A stretch of 64,000 nt of DNA from Eggerthella timonensis (GCF_900184265.1 NZ_FXXA01000002.1:3579983-3643982), one strand, 5' to 3'; shown: positions 15,836-25,118, counted from the stretch's first letter. The notes: generated from the letters alone by a model not told the origin. Translations and numbers: made by a program.

Positions 15836-17758
15836 CTACAGGGCGAAGCGATCCTTCACGCTCGTCGGCTTGGACTGGGCGCGGTGCTGCTCCATGAGGT
15901 AGAGCACGCAGTCGGTTCGGTTGCAGGCGCGCAGCAGCTCGATCTGCCGGTCGAACGTGCGCTCGTCGATGAAGCCGTCCCGCACGAGCGCCTCCACCAT
16001 CGCCCGGTCTCCCTCCTGGGCCACCCGCTCCTGAGCCTCACGCTCGTGATCGCGTAGATACGCCACGAGTGCCGTGCGCGTCGCGTCCTCCAAGCGGTAC
16101 GGCACGGTCAGCCGATGCAGCACCGCACCCAGCTTGTCCGGCAGGTTCTTCCCCGAGCGCAGCAGCTCGTCGTAGCGCCCGTAGTCGAACGGCACGCCGT
16201 CCTCCGCGTCCGTCAGAAAGCACGTGAGCAGCTGATCGGCCGATACGTGCACGATCGTTCCCGTGCGCTCGAGACGGCACACCGCGTACTCGAAGCTGCC
16301 TTCCCCGATGGAGCGCACGCTGGCCGGAATAGACACGGGCCCTTCGAGGATGCGCGAGCAGAAGCAGTGGGGCCCGATAGCCTCGAGCCCCTCGGGAAGC
16401 ACGAGCCGCTTCGCGTTGCGGCATGCGTTGTCGCGCTCGACGACGCGCACGGTATCGGCCACCACGAGCGATGCGGGAGCGTAGGGCAGCGCGCGCACGC
16501 CCACGCGGACGAGCGGGCGGCCTTCCACCGAGCGCGGCAGCACGAGCGCGTCCTCCGGCGCGGCGGAATGCGCGGCCACGTGCGCCACCTGCCCCGGCGA
16601 CGGCGCCTGTTCCACCGCGCTCTGCCCGCGCAGCGTCGCCGCGCGCACGGCGGCGGCCGCCGCGAACCGCTTGGACACCGAGGTGGGCGCGGGTGGCCCG
16701 GCCACCAGCACCGCGCCAGCGTCGTCGAAGTCGTACCAGCATCCGTCAAGCTCCACCGCTCGCGGACCCGCCAGCCGCACGCCGCGAGCGGCGAGCGGGC
16801 GATGCGCCAGCGCTTCGGGCGGGCACAGCCACACGGCATCGTCCCAGCCCTTCGCATCCACGCGCGCAAGCGTCGGCGGGCACGACACCACCGAAGGAGG
16901 TTCGCACCCGGCGGCGAACGCGGACGCGCCGATGCGTTCGACGCCTGCGGGAAGCTCGATGCGCTCGTCGTACGGCGAGGCTAAAAACAACAGCGTCGAC
17001 CCGCCGTCGGCGAACAGGTTGCCGTCCCGCGCGCAGAACCGCCCGTTGCGCGCGTCGACGGAATACTCGCGGCGTTTGAGGCGCGGCGAGACGCCGGCGA
17101 GGTCGCACGGCTGCTCGCCCAGGACGCGCACGCCCGCCCCCACGTGGATATGCTGCACCGACAGCGCCAGAAACGCGTTCGCGCCGACGCGTTCTACCGT
17201 ATCGGGAATCGCGAGCAGCCGCACCCCTACGCCCTGCACAAAACGACGGGCGAACGCCTCGGCCGCGATGCGCACCACCGGAACGCCGCCGAGGTGCGCG
17301 GGAAGGTTCACCACGAGGCCTTCGCTCTGCCCGCAGGCCGCAGCGAAGCGCCGCAGGTCCACCGCCACGATGGCGTAGCCGTCCTCGTCGCGACGCACGC
17401 GCAGCGCCCCGCGCAGGTCGATCGCCTCCGGCTGCGCGCCCTCCGCCCGCGCCGCGTCCCTTCGCCGCTCCCGCTCGGTGGCCTGGGCAAGCAGCGCCTC
17501 GCGTTCCTCGTCCGAAAGCCCCATGCCCAGCGATCCCACCACCAGCAGATCGCCGTCGGTGCCTTCCTCGGTGCCTTGAGCAGCCCACGCCTGATACGCC
17601 GGAAGCTGGGGCGACCACACCTCGCCATCGACCGCGCGCGCCGCGTCCACCACGTCCACCTCGGAGGGCGCCAACGTGGGCCCGTTTTCGTGCACTTGCA
17701 CAATTAGTTCGTCGATAGGGGTTTCTATATCGTAGAACACCAGATCATCCGTAGGCAT
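15836..17758 (-). CDS. Leucine-rich-repeat (BspA/LRR_5-like) protein, cytosolic
   Basis: 640 residues, no signal peptide and no TM segment. The centre holds several degenerate LRR_5/BspA-type repeats: I-P-D-T-V-E-R-V-G-A-N-A-F, L-P-A-G-V-E-R-I-G-A-S-A-F, L-P-E-G-L-E-A-I-G-P-H-C-F and I-P-A-S-V-R-S-I-G-E-G-S-F. The C-terminal 120 residues are charged and helical. Most LRR_5 proteins are surface adhesins, so an intracellular one is unusual. It is divergent from the VWA/MoxR pair starting at 17931, with a 170-bp shared promoter region, so a functional link is plausible but unproven. Confidence 0.75.
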   Translation of the reverse strand: MPTDDLVFYDIETPIDELIVQVHENGPTLAPSEVDVVDAARAVDGEVWSPQLPAYQAWAAQGTEEGTDGDLLVVGSLGMGLSDEEREALLAQATERERRRDAARAEGAQPEAIDLRGALRVRRDEDGYAIVAVDLRRFAAACGQSEGLVVNLPAHLGGVPVVRIAAEAFARRFVQGVGVRLLAIPDTVERVGANAFLALSVQHIHVGAGVRVLGEQPCDLAGVSPRLKRREYSVDARNGRFCARDGNLFADGGSTLLFLASPYDERIELPAGVERIGASAFAAGCEPPSVVSCPPTLARVDAKGWDDAVWLCPPEALAHRPLAARGVRLAGPRAVELDGCWYDFDDAGAVLVAGPPAPTSVSKRFAAAAAVRAATLRGQSAVEQAPSPGQVAHVAAHSAAPEDALVLPRSVEGRPLVRVGVRALPYAPASLVVADTVRVVERDNACRNAKRLVLPEGLEAIGPHCFCSRILEGPVSIPASVRSIGEGSFEYAVCRLERTGTIVHVSADQLLTCFLTDAEDGVPFDYGRYDELLRSGKNLPDKLGAVLHRLTVPYRLEDATRTALVAYLRDHEREAQERVAQEGDRAMVEALVRDGFIDERTFDRQIELLRACNRTDCVLYLMEQHRAQSKPTSVKDRFAL

Positions 17759-17930
17759 AGTTTCGTGCTACCTCCCAAAACTTATCGCCGCGCTGCGTGT
17801 TTACCACCCGCTTCCCCCATGCTACACTGCCCGTGGTGGCGATGGCAAGCGTCAAGCCGACGCGCGCCGCGCGCACATGCAACGAGCATGCCGCCCGCCG
17901 CCGCACGAAACGCCCGTCGAAGGAGGCCCC

Positions 17931-19463
17931 ATGGCGTCCGATGCTGCCGAGCCGCTTGCCCGCCAAGCCCTCGACCTCGCGAAAAACGCACTGCTCGTGA
18001 ACCTGCGCTTCATGAACGCCGCGTTCGCGCGCCTGCATCCCTTCCCCGTCGCGGGCTCCACGCTCGCCACCGACGGCGCGCGACTCCGCTACGATCCCGC
18101 CGCGCTCGCACGCCTTTACGCTGCCGAGCCGGCTGAGCTCACCCGCGCCTACCTTCACATCGTGCTGCACAACGTGTTCCTCCACCTCTATCCCGGGCCG
18201 CATGTTGACGCGGCGCGCTGGGACGCGGCCTGCGACATCGTCGCGGAGCGCACCATCGCCGAGCTCGACCTGCCCGCCACCCGCACCGCGCGCGCCGCGC
18301 GGCAGCAGGCCGCGCTCGCCCGCATCGACGCGGCATTGCCGTTGGCCACCGCCGAGACGGTGTACCGCTACTTGCAGGACGAGGGCCTGGACGCCTCCGA
18401 GCTGGCCGAGCTGCGCGCTCCCTTCTACGTGGACGACCACGATCCCTGGTACCGCCTGATGGCCGCCGAGGGCGAGGGCGACGTCACCGAGGAGAGCCGG
18501 CGCGCCGAGGAGCAGGAGGACGGCTCGTCCACGGCGCCCGCGTCCGGACCCGCCGAGAGCGGCACCGACGCCGAGCTGCCGCCGGACGCCGCCAGCGCCA
18601 AGCGCAGCCACGCCTCGCAACGCGGCATGGACCCGGACGACATAACGCAGAAGGAAGCGCCCGAGAACGCCAAGCCCTCCGTGGGCGAGCGGTTCGCTGA
18701 CACCGTGAACCTCGACCGCTCGCGCGAACAATGGAAGAACGCCGCGCTCGAGATGGGCGTGCAGCTGGACGCCTACGCCAAGCTCTGGGGCGTCAAAGGC
18801 GCGAACCTCGCCATGAACCTGCGCGCCGTCACGCGCGAGAAGCAGGACTACCGCGAATTCCTGCGCAAGTTCGCCCGCATGGGCGAGCAGATCCGCGTGA
18901 ACGACGACGAGTTCGACTACGTCTACTACTGCTACGGCTTGGAGCGCTACGGAAACCTGCCGCTCATCGAGCCGCTCGAGTACGTGGAGGAGAAGCGCAT
19001 CCGCGACTTCGTCATCGCCATCGACACCTCGGCTTCGACGAAGGACGGGCTCATGCGCCGCTTCATCGAGAAGACGTACGCCATCCTCGAGCAGGAAACG
19101 AGCTTCTTCGCCGACATGAACGTGCTCATCGTGCAGTGCGACGCCGCCATCACGGACGTCGCCCGCATCGCGAACCTGCGCGATCTGGACGACTACCTGG
19201 ACGATCTCGAGATCAAGGGGCTGGGAGGCACCGACTTCCGCCCCGTGTTCGCCTACGTCGACGACGCCGTGGAACGCGGCGACCTCACGAACCTGGGCGG
19301 CCTCATCTACTTCACCGACGGCCAGGGCACCTACCCGGCCCGCAAGCCCGACTACGATACCGCGTTCGTCTTCGTCGACGACGCATCCGCCGCCGCCAGC
19401 CCGCACGTTCCCGCGTGGGCTATGAAAGTGGAGCTCGACGAAACCGTCATCCTGAACGACTGA
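17931..19463 (+). CDS. DUF2201-type putative metallopeptidase with VWA-like domain
   Basis: 510 residues from the ATG at 17931, with CGAAGGAGGCCCC upstream. The N-terminal half resembles the DUF2201 metallopeptidase-like region: helices around L-H-I-V-L-H-N-V-F-L-H-L near residues 75-86. A charged, Glu/Ala/Ser-rich linker follows. The C-terminal third is VWA-like with the MIDAS sequence D-T-S-A-S near residue 365 and a later Y-F-T-D-G-Q-G. It is followed 59 bases later by a MoxR-type ATPase. MoxR/VWA pairs act as chaperones that insert cofactors or remodel protein complexes. Confidence 0.85.
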   Translation: MASDAAEPLARQALDLAKNALLVNLRFMNAAFARLHPFPVAGSTLATDGARLRYDPAALARLYAAEPAELTRAYLHIVLHNVFLHLYPGPHVDAARWDAACDIVAERTIAELDLPATRTARAARQQAALARIDAALPLATAETVYRYLQDEGLDASELAELRAPFYVDDHDPWYRLMAAEGEGDVTEESRRAEEQEDGSSTAPASGPAESGTDAELPPDAASAKRSHASQRGMDPDDITQKEAPENAKPSVGERFADTVNLDRSREQWKNAALEMGVQLDAYAKLWGVKGANLAMNLRAVTREKQDYREFLRKFARMGEQIRVNDDEFDYVYYCYGLERYGNLPLIEPLEYVEEKRIRDFVIAIDTSASTKDGLMRRFIEKTYAILEQETSFFADMNVLIVQCDAAITDVARIANLRDLDDYLDDLEIKGLGGTDFRPVFAYVDDAVERGDLTNLGGLIYFTDGQGTYPARKPDYDTAFVFVDDASAAASPHVPAWAMKVELDETVILND

Positions 19464-19468
19464 GGAAC

Positions 19469-19503
19469 ATGTCCCAAATGGAGACAGTCCCCATTTGGGA
19501 CAT
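19469..19503. repeat. REP-like palindrome, copy 1
   Basis: Two 17-bp arms, 19469-19485 and 19487-19503, with one mismatch and a single spacer base. The core reads GTCCCAAATGG / CCATTTGGGAC. The same unit occurs at 56281-56314, 37 kb away. Such sequences are typical of REP elements mobilised by RAYT transposases, but no transposase is in the window. Here it fills the gap between the VWA and MoxR genes. Confidence 0.8.
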
Positions 19504-19522
19504 TTTGGAAAGGAAGCACCGC

Positions 19523-21034
19523 ATGGACATCCGTCAGGCAAAGCAGCAGATCAAAAACGCGATGGTCGCCTACTTCTCGAAGGACGAGTTCGGCAACTAC
19601 CGCCTGCCCACCGAGCGGCAGCGGCCTGTGTTCCTGCTGGGCGCGCCCGGCATCGGCAAGACGGCCATCATGGAGCAGATCGCGCAGGATCTCGACGTGG
19701 GGTTCGTATCGTACTCGATGACGCACCACACGCGCCAAAGCGCGCTCGGCCTGCCCTTCATCGCGAAGAAGACCTACGACGGCGTGGAGTACGACGTGTC
19801 CGAGTACACGATGAGCGAGATCATCGCCGCCGTGTACGACGCCATGGAAGCCACCGGCAAGCGCGAGGGCATCCTGTTCCTCGACGAGATCAACTGCGTG
19901 TCGGAAACGCTGACGCCCGCGATGCTGCAGTTCCTGCAATACAAGATCTTCGGACGCCACCGCGTGCCAGACGGCTGGATCGTGGTGACGGCCGGCAACC
20001 CGCCCGAGTACAACCGCACGGCACACGATTTCGACATCGCCACGTGGGACCGCCTCAAGCGCATCGACGTGGAGCCCGACTTCGCCGCCTGGCGCGACTT
20101 CGCCGTGGAGACGGGCGTGCACCCCGCCGTGCTCACCTACCTCGACATCGAGCGCGATCACTTCTACCGCGTGGAGACCACCGTGGACGGTAAGTCGTTC
20201 GTCACGGCGCGCGGCTGGGACGACCTCTCGGCCATGATGAAACTCTACGAGGAGCGCGACATTCCCGTGGACGAGCTGCTGATCGGCCAATACGTGCAGA
20301 ACGCAGAGATCGCGAAGCGGTTCAGCGTGTACTACGACCTGTTCACGAAGTACCGCGCAGACTACCAGATCGACCGCATCCTGGCCGGCGAGGCCGACGC
20401 TTCCGTGCTCGACCGCGCCCGCGAGGCCGCCTTCGACGAGCGCGTCTCGCTCATGGGCCTCATCACCGACGCCCTCGGCGGCCGCCTGCGCGACGCCGTG
20501 CTGGAGGAACGCGCCGTGGAGTTCATGCACGGCAGGCTTGCCGCGCTGCGCGATGCGCTCAAAGGCGACGACGCGAACGCGCTGCCCCTGCTGCGCGAGG
20601 AAGCCGCCTCGCTGCAAGCGCGGCTGACCACCGAGCGCAAGGCGGGGCTGCTGTCGGACGAGAAGTACGTGGCGTACGAGCGCACGCTCGCGCTGGTCGA
20701 TCGCGCGCTGCGCTGCGACGCGGCGGGCGGCGGCGTGCCGTTCTCGCGCGTCAAGGAGCTGTTCGCCGAGCAGGTCGATGCGCTCGACGCGCGCATCGCA
20801 GACACCTCGAGCGCGCTCGACAGCGCTTTCCGGTTCGTCGAGGACGCGTTCGGCAGCGGCCAGGAGATGCTGCTGCTCGTCACCGACCTGTCCGTCAACC
20901 GCTACGGCATGTCCTTCATCAACGACCACGGATGCAAGCGCTACTTCGCCCACAACGAGGACCTGCTGTTCTACGAGCGCGGCTCCGATCTGATCGACCG
21001 CATCAACCGTTTGGATTTGACGGAAGACGAGTAG
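19523..21034 (+). CDS. MoxR-type AAA+ ATPase
   Basis: 503 residues from the ATG at 19523 (GGAAAGGAAGCACCGC upstream). Walker A is G-A-P-G-I-G-K-T near residue 41, Walker B I-L-F-L-D-E-I-N near residue 117, and sensor 1 V-V-T-A-G-N-P-P-E-Y-N about 35 residues later. The AAA core (1-270) is of the MoxR/RavA type. The C-terminal 230 residues are helical and coiled-coil-like, longer than a minimal MoxR. With the upstream VWA gene it forms a MoxR/VWA pair. The client is unknown; the divergent LRR protein is a candidate. Confidence 0.88.
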   Translation: MDIRQAKQQIKNAMVAYFSKDEFGNYRLPTERQRPVFLLGAPGIGKTAIMEQIAQDLDVGFVSYSMTHHTRQSALGLPFIAKKTYDGVEYDVSEYTMSEIIAAVYDAMEATGKREGILFLDEINCVSETLTPAMLQFLQYKIFGRHRVPDGWIVVTAGNPPEYNRTAHDFDIATWDRLKRIDVEPDFAAWRDFAVETGVHPAVLTYLDIERDHFYRVETTVDGKSFVTARGWDDLSAMMKLYEERDIPVDELLIGQYVQNAEIAKRFSVYYDLFTKYRADYQIDRILAGEADASVLDRAREAAFDERVSLMGLITDALGGRLRDAVLEERAVEFMHGRLAALRDALKGDDANALPLLREEAASLQARLTTERKAGLLSDEKYVAYERTLALVDRALRCDAAGGGVPFSRVKELFAEQVDALDARIADTSSALDSAFRFVEDAFGSGQEMLLLVTDLSVNRYGMSFINDHGCKRYFAHNEDLLFYERGSDLIDRINRLDLTEDE

Positions 21035-21117
21035 CCCGCCTCGCTCGCCAGAACATCTTCGCTCTGCGGTTGCGGCGAACAGTGCGGGGGTCTCCGTCTA
21101 TGGGGAGATCGTCAAAA

Positions 21118-21174
21118 CATCTTCGCTCCGAAAACACGCCACAGCCGCTGTGGCGTGTTTTCGGAGCGAAGATG
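21118..21174 (-). terminator. 57-base perfect palindrome between convergent genes
   Basis: Arms 21118-21144 and 21148-21174 are perfectly complementary over 27 bp with a 3-base loop. It separates the convergent MoxR and MerR genes. On the minus strand the hairpin is followed by TTTTG, so it can terminate the MerR-type transcript; on the plus strand no U-run follows. The left-arm start AACATCTTCGCTC is also found at 21050-21062, suggesting a duplicated or repeat-derived element. Confidence 0.7.
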
Positions 21175-21214
21175 CGTCTCGCCGCCGCTTGCAGCGGGAC
21201 GAAGGCGACCAGCT

Positions 21215-21994
21215 TTACGCGCAATAGGCTCGGATGGCGTCGCGGAGGAATTCGGCGGCGCCGGGGGCGACGGCCTCGTAGTAGGCTTTGAAGCGGTCGT
21301 CGGCCACGTACATCTCGGCGAGTCCCTGATGCGCGGCCTTGGAGTACGTGCCGTCCTTCCAGAAGGCGCACAGCCACTGGCGATGCAGGTCGGCCGCGCG
21401 ATGCGCGTCCTCGCCCGCCGGGTCGCCCGCTTCCATCGCCGCCCGCAGCGCGTCCTTGACGCCCTGCTCCAGCTCCTGGGTTCGGTGGTACTGCTCCACG
21501 CTCATGCCCATGAGCTTCGCGTTGCTCGCGTCGGCGGCATCGTCGCCCCAGCGCTCGCGCACCTCTTCGCCGTAGCGCCGCTCGTTCTCGTCGACGAGGC
21601 CCTGCTTGAAAGCCTCGAATTTTTCCTGATCTTCCATACTGGTGGAACCTTCCATACAGGCGAGCGTTTTCTCCACGCTCGCAATCAATCCGTCGAGGCG
21701 CTCCTTGCGCGCATGCAGTTCGCACAGATGACCGGCCAGCGCATCGCGCGCGTCGAACGCCGGGTCGTCCAGCAGCCGCCCGATGTCGGCCAGCGGCATA
21801 GCGCATTCGCGATACAGCAGCACCTGCTGCAGCCGGTTCACCTCGGCGGGCCCGTAGCGACGGTATCCGTTCGCCGCGCGCTGCGCCCGCACCAGCCCCA
21901 GCTCGTCGTAGTGATGCAGCGTGCGAACTGTGCACCCCGACAACGCCGCCAGCTCGTGCACCGTGTAGCCGTCGCCTTCCCGCTCGCGCTCCAT
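21215..21994 (-). CDS. MerR family regulator with TipAS-like domain
   Basis: 259 residues. The N-terminus is a MerR winged helix: Y-T-V-H-E-L-A-A-L-S-G-C-T-V-R-T-L-H-H-Y-D-E-L-G-L, then a dimerisation helix. The C-terminal 140 residues fit the TipAS/antibiotic-binding fold (Y-x-E-E-V-R-E-R-W-G-D, then an H-R-Q-W-L-C-A-F-W segment). The start is placed at the ATG at 21994 because AAGGAAGGAGG lies just upstream. The promoter at 22028-22058 shows autoregulation. TipA relatives sense thiopeptides and other ligands; this one's ligand is unknown. Confidence 0.88.
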   Translation of the reverse strand: MEREREGDGYTVHELAALSGCTVRTLHHYDELGLVRAQRAANGYRRYGPAEVNRLQQVLLYRECAMPLADIGRLLDDPAFDARDALAGHLCELHARKERLDGLIASVEKTLACMEGSTSMEDQEKFEAFKQGLVDENERRYGEEVRERWGDDAADASNAKLMGMSVEQYHRTQELEQGVKDALRAAMEAGDPAGEDAHRAADLHRQWLCAFWKDGTYSKAAHQGLAEMYVADDRFKAYYEAVAPGAAEFLRDAIRAYCA

Positions 21995-22027
21995 GAGCAA
22001 CCTCCTTCCTTTTGCGATCGCAGCGCC

Positions 22028-22058
22028 AGCATACACCCTCACGTAACGTGAGGGTCAA
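22028..22058 (-). promoter_or_regulatory. MerR-type promoter with 19-bp spacer and palindromic operator
   Basis: Minus strand: -35 TTGACC (22058-22053), a 19-bp spacer, -10 TATGCT (22033-22028). A perfect 21-bp palindrome, two ACCCTCACGT half-sites around one base, occupies 22035-22055, filling the spacer. This over-long spacer with a central dyad is the hallmark of MerR-activated promoters. Confidence 0.88.
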
Positions 22059-22157
22059 GGAGAGGCCCTGAAAAAACCTTATCCGGTGAAATTGTTTGCC
22101 GTTTCGATGCCGCGATGATGAATAATGGGTGCGGAGCATCATCCTATGGAGGACCCC

Positions 22158-22817
22158 ATGCCAACCATTCTCATCGTGGAAGACGAGCTTCCCATCGCAA
22201 ACCTCATCAGGCTCAGTTTGACGCAGGCCGGATACGAGTGCACCTGCGCCTACGATGGAGCCGTCGCGGCGGATCTCGCCGCCGAAGGGACGTTCGACCT
22301 CGCGCTGCTCGACGTGATGATCCCCGAGATCAACGGTTTCGAACTGCTGGGGTACTTCACCTCGCTCGAGATCCCCGTCATCTTCCTGACGGCGGTAAGC
22401 TCGCTCGAGAAACGCGTGCGGGGACTGCGCGAGGGAGCAGAGGACTACATCGTGAAACCATTCGAGATCGACGAATTGCTGGCACGCGTCGACGTCGTGC
22501 TCAGACGATACGGCAAGGCGCACGGCGTCCTCGAAGCGGGCGACCTCGTCATCGACACGCGCGCCATGCGCGTCCGCCGCGGCGACGAGGACATAGCCCT
22601 CACACGCAAAGAGTACGAGCTGCTCGTCCTACTCGCGCGCAACCCCGACGTCGCGCTGCACCGAGAGACCATATACGAGCGCGTATGGGGCGGCGACCTG
22701 GGGGTTGGGAGCAAAACCGTCGACTTGCACGTGCAACGGCTCCGCAAGAAGACAGGGCTGCACGATCTCATCCAAACCGTGAACAAGGTGGGCTACCGCC
22801 TGACCGGCAGCGCTTGA
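22158..22817 (+). CDS. OmpR/PhoB-type response regulator
   Basis: 219 residues. The receiver domain (1-115) has the acidic pocket E-D-E near residues 8-10, the phospho-acceptor Asp in L-L-D-V-M-I-P-E near residue 52 and the switch Lys in V-K-P-F. The C-terminal winged helix ends V-G-S-K-T-V-D-L-H-V-Q-R-L-R-K-K. TATGGAGGACCCC precedes the ATG. The histidine kinase gene begins 7 bases after the stop, so the pair is co-transcribed. Confidence 0.92.
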   Translation: MPTILIVEDELPIANLIRLSLTQAGYECTCAYDGAVAADLAAEGTFDLALLDVMIPEINGFELLGYFTSLEIPVIFLTAVSSLEKRVRGLREGAEDYIVKPFEIDELLARVDVVLRRYGKAHGVLEAGDLVIDTRAMRVRRGDEDIALTRKEYELLVLLARNPDVALHRETIYERVWGGDLGVGSKTVDLHVQRLRKKTGLHDLIQTVNKVGYRLTGSA

Positions 22818-22824
22818 GCGCCGC

Positions 22825-24228
22825 ATGAAGTTCCGGCTGAAGATAACGTTGAGCATGCTGTGTCTCATGGCGCTGTCGTTCGGCGTCGGAGGCAGCCTGC
22901 TCATCGCGCTGTCGTTCGACAGCTCGCTCGAACGACAGGAAGCTTCGGCGCGCGAATCCCATCAGCTCATCCTCGATGCGATGGGAGCCGTCGGCGCGCT
23001 CGATGCGTGGACTTCGAGCAGCGATGTGTCCTCTTTGCTTGACAAGCTTCACGCCGACAGCGCCTCATTGTGGTCGGCACTGCGGCTTTCGTCCGACGAG
23101 CGGCTGATCCACGAGAGCGGGGATACGGACGCGATCTTCGTCGACGACCGTTCGGGAATCGACCAGGAGCACGGCGCGGCGTTCGCCCTGTCAGGCGCCG
23201 ACGGCAGGCGTTATCTCCAGCTTACCGGCGCAGTCGCAATCGACGGCGAGCGATGCTACCTAGACGCATTGCACGACATCACGCCCCTATACGAGGCGCG
23301 CGATCATCAGTTGGCGGTGTTCCGCATCGTCTTCCTCGTGCTCATGGCATGCTGTGCCTTGTGCGCCTACGGCATTGCCTGGCTGTTGACCAGGCCCCTT
23401 TCGAAGTTGTCGCGTGCAGCGTGCGAGCTGGCGTCGGGAAACCTCGCATATCGCTCGAACGTGAGCGCAAGCGACGAGATCGGAGCGCTGTCGGCCGACT
23501 TCGACGTCATGGCCATGCAGGTCGAGCGAAGCGTCGCGGGCATGCAGCAAGCACTCGAGCGTCAGGAACGTTTCATGGGAAGCTTCGCCCATGAGCTGAA
23601 AACACCTATGACCTCGATCATCGGGTACGCCGATCTCCTTCGACGCAACACGCTCGATCCGCACGAGCGCCGGGAGGCGGCCGCGTACGTGTTCTCCGAG
23701 GGGAAGCGACTCGAGAACCTGTCGTTGCGTCTGCTCGACCTGTTCGTGCTCGGCAACTCCGAGCCCGTCCTCGCTCCGCAGCAGCCGGCTGCCCTCGTCG
23801 AAAACGCATGCACCCACGAGAAGCAGCGGTTCGATCGCCAGCGCGCGCAGCTCATCGCTCGCTGCGAAGAGGGAACGTGCCTGCTGGAAGCGGATCTCGT
23901 GCATTCGCTGCTGCTCAACCTCATCGAGAACGCGCGCAAAGCCCTCGAAGGCGAGGGAACCGTGCTCGTCTCCTGCACGATGCTGCCCGACGGATGCCGC
24001 ATCGTCGTCGAGGACGACGGCAGGGGCATCCCCCGCGAATCGTTGGCGCACGTCGCCGAAGCGTTCTACCGCGTGGATACCGTGCGCTCGCGTGCAGAAG
24101 GAGGGGCCGGCCTCGGACTTTCCTTCTGCTCGAAAATCGCCGACGTTCATCACGGCTCCTTGCGCATCGAAAGCGAGGAGGGGCGAGGCACCCGCGTCAC
24201 CGTCTACCTGAGAGGAGGACGCCCATGA
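22825..24228 (+). CDS. Sensor histidine kinase
   Basis: 467 residues. TM1 is near residues 8-30, an extracytoplasmic sensor domain runs to about 165, TM2 to about 192, then HAMP. HisKA has the phospho-acceptor His in F-A-H-E-L-K-T-P-M near residue 255. The ATPase domain shows N-L-I-E-N-A-R-K-A (N box), D-D-G-R-G-I (G1) and G-A-G-L-G-L-S-F (G2). The signal is unknown. Its stop overlaps the next start as ATGA. Confidence 0.92.
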   Translation: MKFRLKITLSMLCLMALSFGVGGSLLIALSFDSSLERQEASARESHQLILDAMGAVGALDAWTSSSDVSSLLDKLHADSASLWSALRLSSDERLIHESGDTDAIFVDDRSGIDQEHGAAFALSGADGRRYLQLTGAVAIDGERCYLDALHDITPLYEARDHQLAVFRIVFLVLMACCALCAYGIAWLLTRPLSKLSRAACELASGNLAYRSNVSASDEIGALSADFDVMAMQVERSVAGMQQALERQERFMGSFAHELKTPMTSIIGYADLLRRNTLDPHERREAAAYVFSEGKRLENLSLRLLDLFVLGNSEPVLAPQQPAALVENACTHEKQRFDRQRAQLIARCEEGTCLLEADLVHSLLLNLIENARKALEGEGTVLVSCTMLPDGCRIVVEDDGRGIPRESLAHVAEAFYRVDTVRSRAEGGAGLGLSFCSKIADVHHGSLRIESEEGRGTRVTVYLRGGRP

Positions 24229-25010
24229 AATCACCTGCGACCATCGCGCTCGCACTTGCCGCGCCGCTCATCGTCGTGGTCGGCTTCCGCCTTCCCGACA
24301 TAGTATGCCGCCTGCAAGACGATGCGAGGAACGCGTCGGTATCCCGCTACGATGCGCGCCCCGTGCAACTGGACTTCGAGCCGGTTGACGGCGCTCTTCC
24401 GGCGCTCCAAGCCTTCGCCTCGAACGCCGTCTTCTACAACCTGGAAAACGATAGGCGCACGTTCCCCTACGACGCACGCGCCGTCGTCGGCGAGGTGCTG
24501 CCACCAGCACCCTCGCTGCAAACGATCGACATCGCGACACGTGACGTCGAGATCGTACCCATGCTGGCAATCGGCGCCGACGACTCCCAAGCAGCCTTGC
24601 TATGGAGCTGCGCGTTCGCGCTCGACGACGATGCCGATACGTCCATCTCGGCCTTCGTCGACGATGCTACCGGCAAGATCGTCCAGCTCACGTGCTTCAT
24701 AAAAGAGGACGAAGCGCCTGACGAAAACGCCGTTCGCGAACTCCTCGGTTCATGGATGGACGCCTGGGCATCGCATCTCGACTTCGACGTCGTCGAATCT
24801 GACGGTTCCGGCGAGATCGCGTCAGGCGCAACCGTTTCGAGCTCGCCTGCCGAGCACGACGGCGGCGGCACCTTCGCCATCGCCGAGTCCTCGGCTGATC
24901 GATCCCTGCTCGCGTACATTCCCGACACCGAGTTTGGGTTGCGCGCCGAGCGACAGAGCATCGACGGCTTCCATGTCGCCTATTCGCTCGAGCCCGTCAA
25001 GCTCGCATGA
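24225..25010 (+). CDS. Exported or membrane-anchored protein of unknown function
   Basis: 261 residues, no family recognised. An N-terminal hydrophobic segment (about residues 5-22) serves as signal peptide or membrane anchor; the rest is acidic and soluble, rich in Asp, Ala and Ser. The gene overlaps the histidine kinase stop by four bases (ATGA) and has GAGAGGAGGACGCCC upstream, so it is translationally coupled to the two-component system. By position it could be an accessory sensor, a signal modulator or an output of the system. No catalytic motif is visible. Confidence 0.7.
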   Translation: MKSPATIALALAAPLIVVVGFRLPDIVCRLQDDARNASVSRYDARPVQLDFEPVDGALPALQAFASNAVFYNLENDRRTFPYDARAVVGEVLPPAPSLQTIDIATRDVEIVPMLAIGADDSQAALLWSCAFALDDDADTSISAFVDDATGKIVQLTCFIKEDEAPDENAVRELLGSWMDAWASHLDFDVVESDGSGEIASGATVSSSPAEHDGGGTFAIAESSADRSLLAYIPDTEFGLRAERQSIDGFHVAYSLEPVKLA

Positions 25011-25118
25011 GATCAGACCAGCAGCATCCGAGCGGATGATGCCGTTCGGATGCCGGATCGCTGCCGATCGTTGCAGCCCTCTTGCTAGGATCGCGTCAAC
25101 CGATCCTGAGGAGGACTC

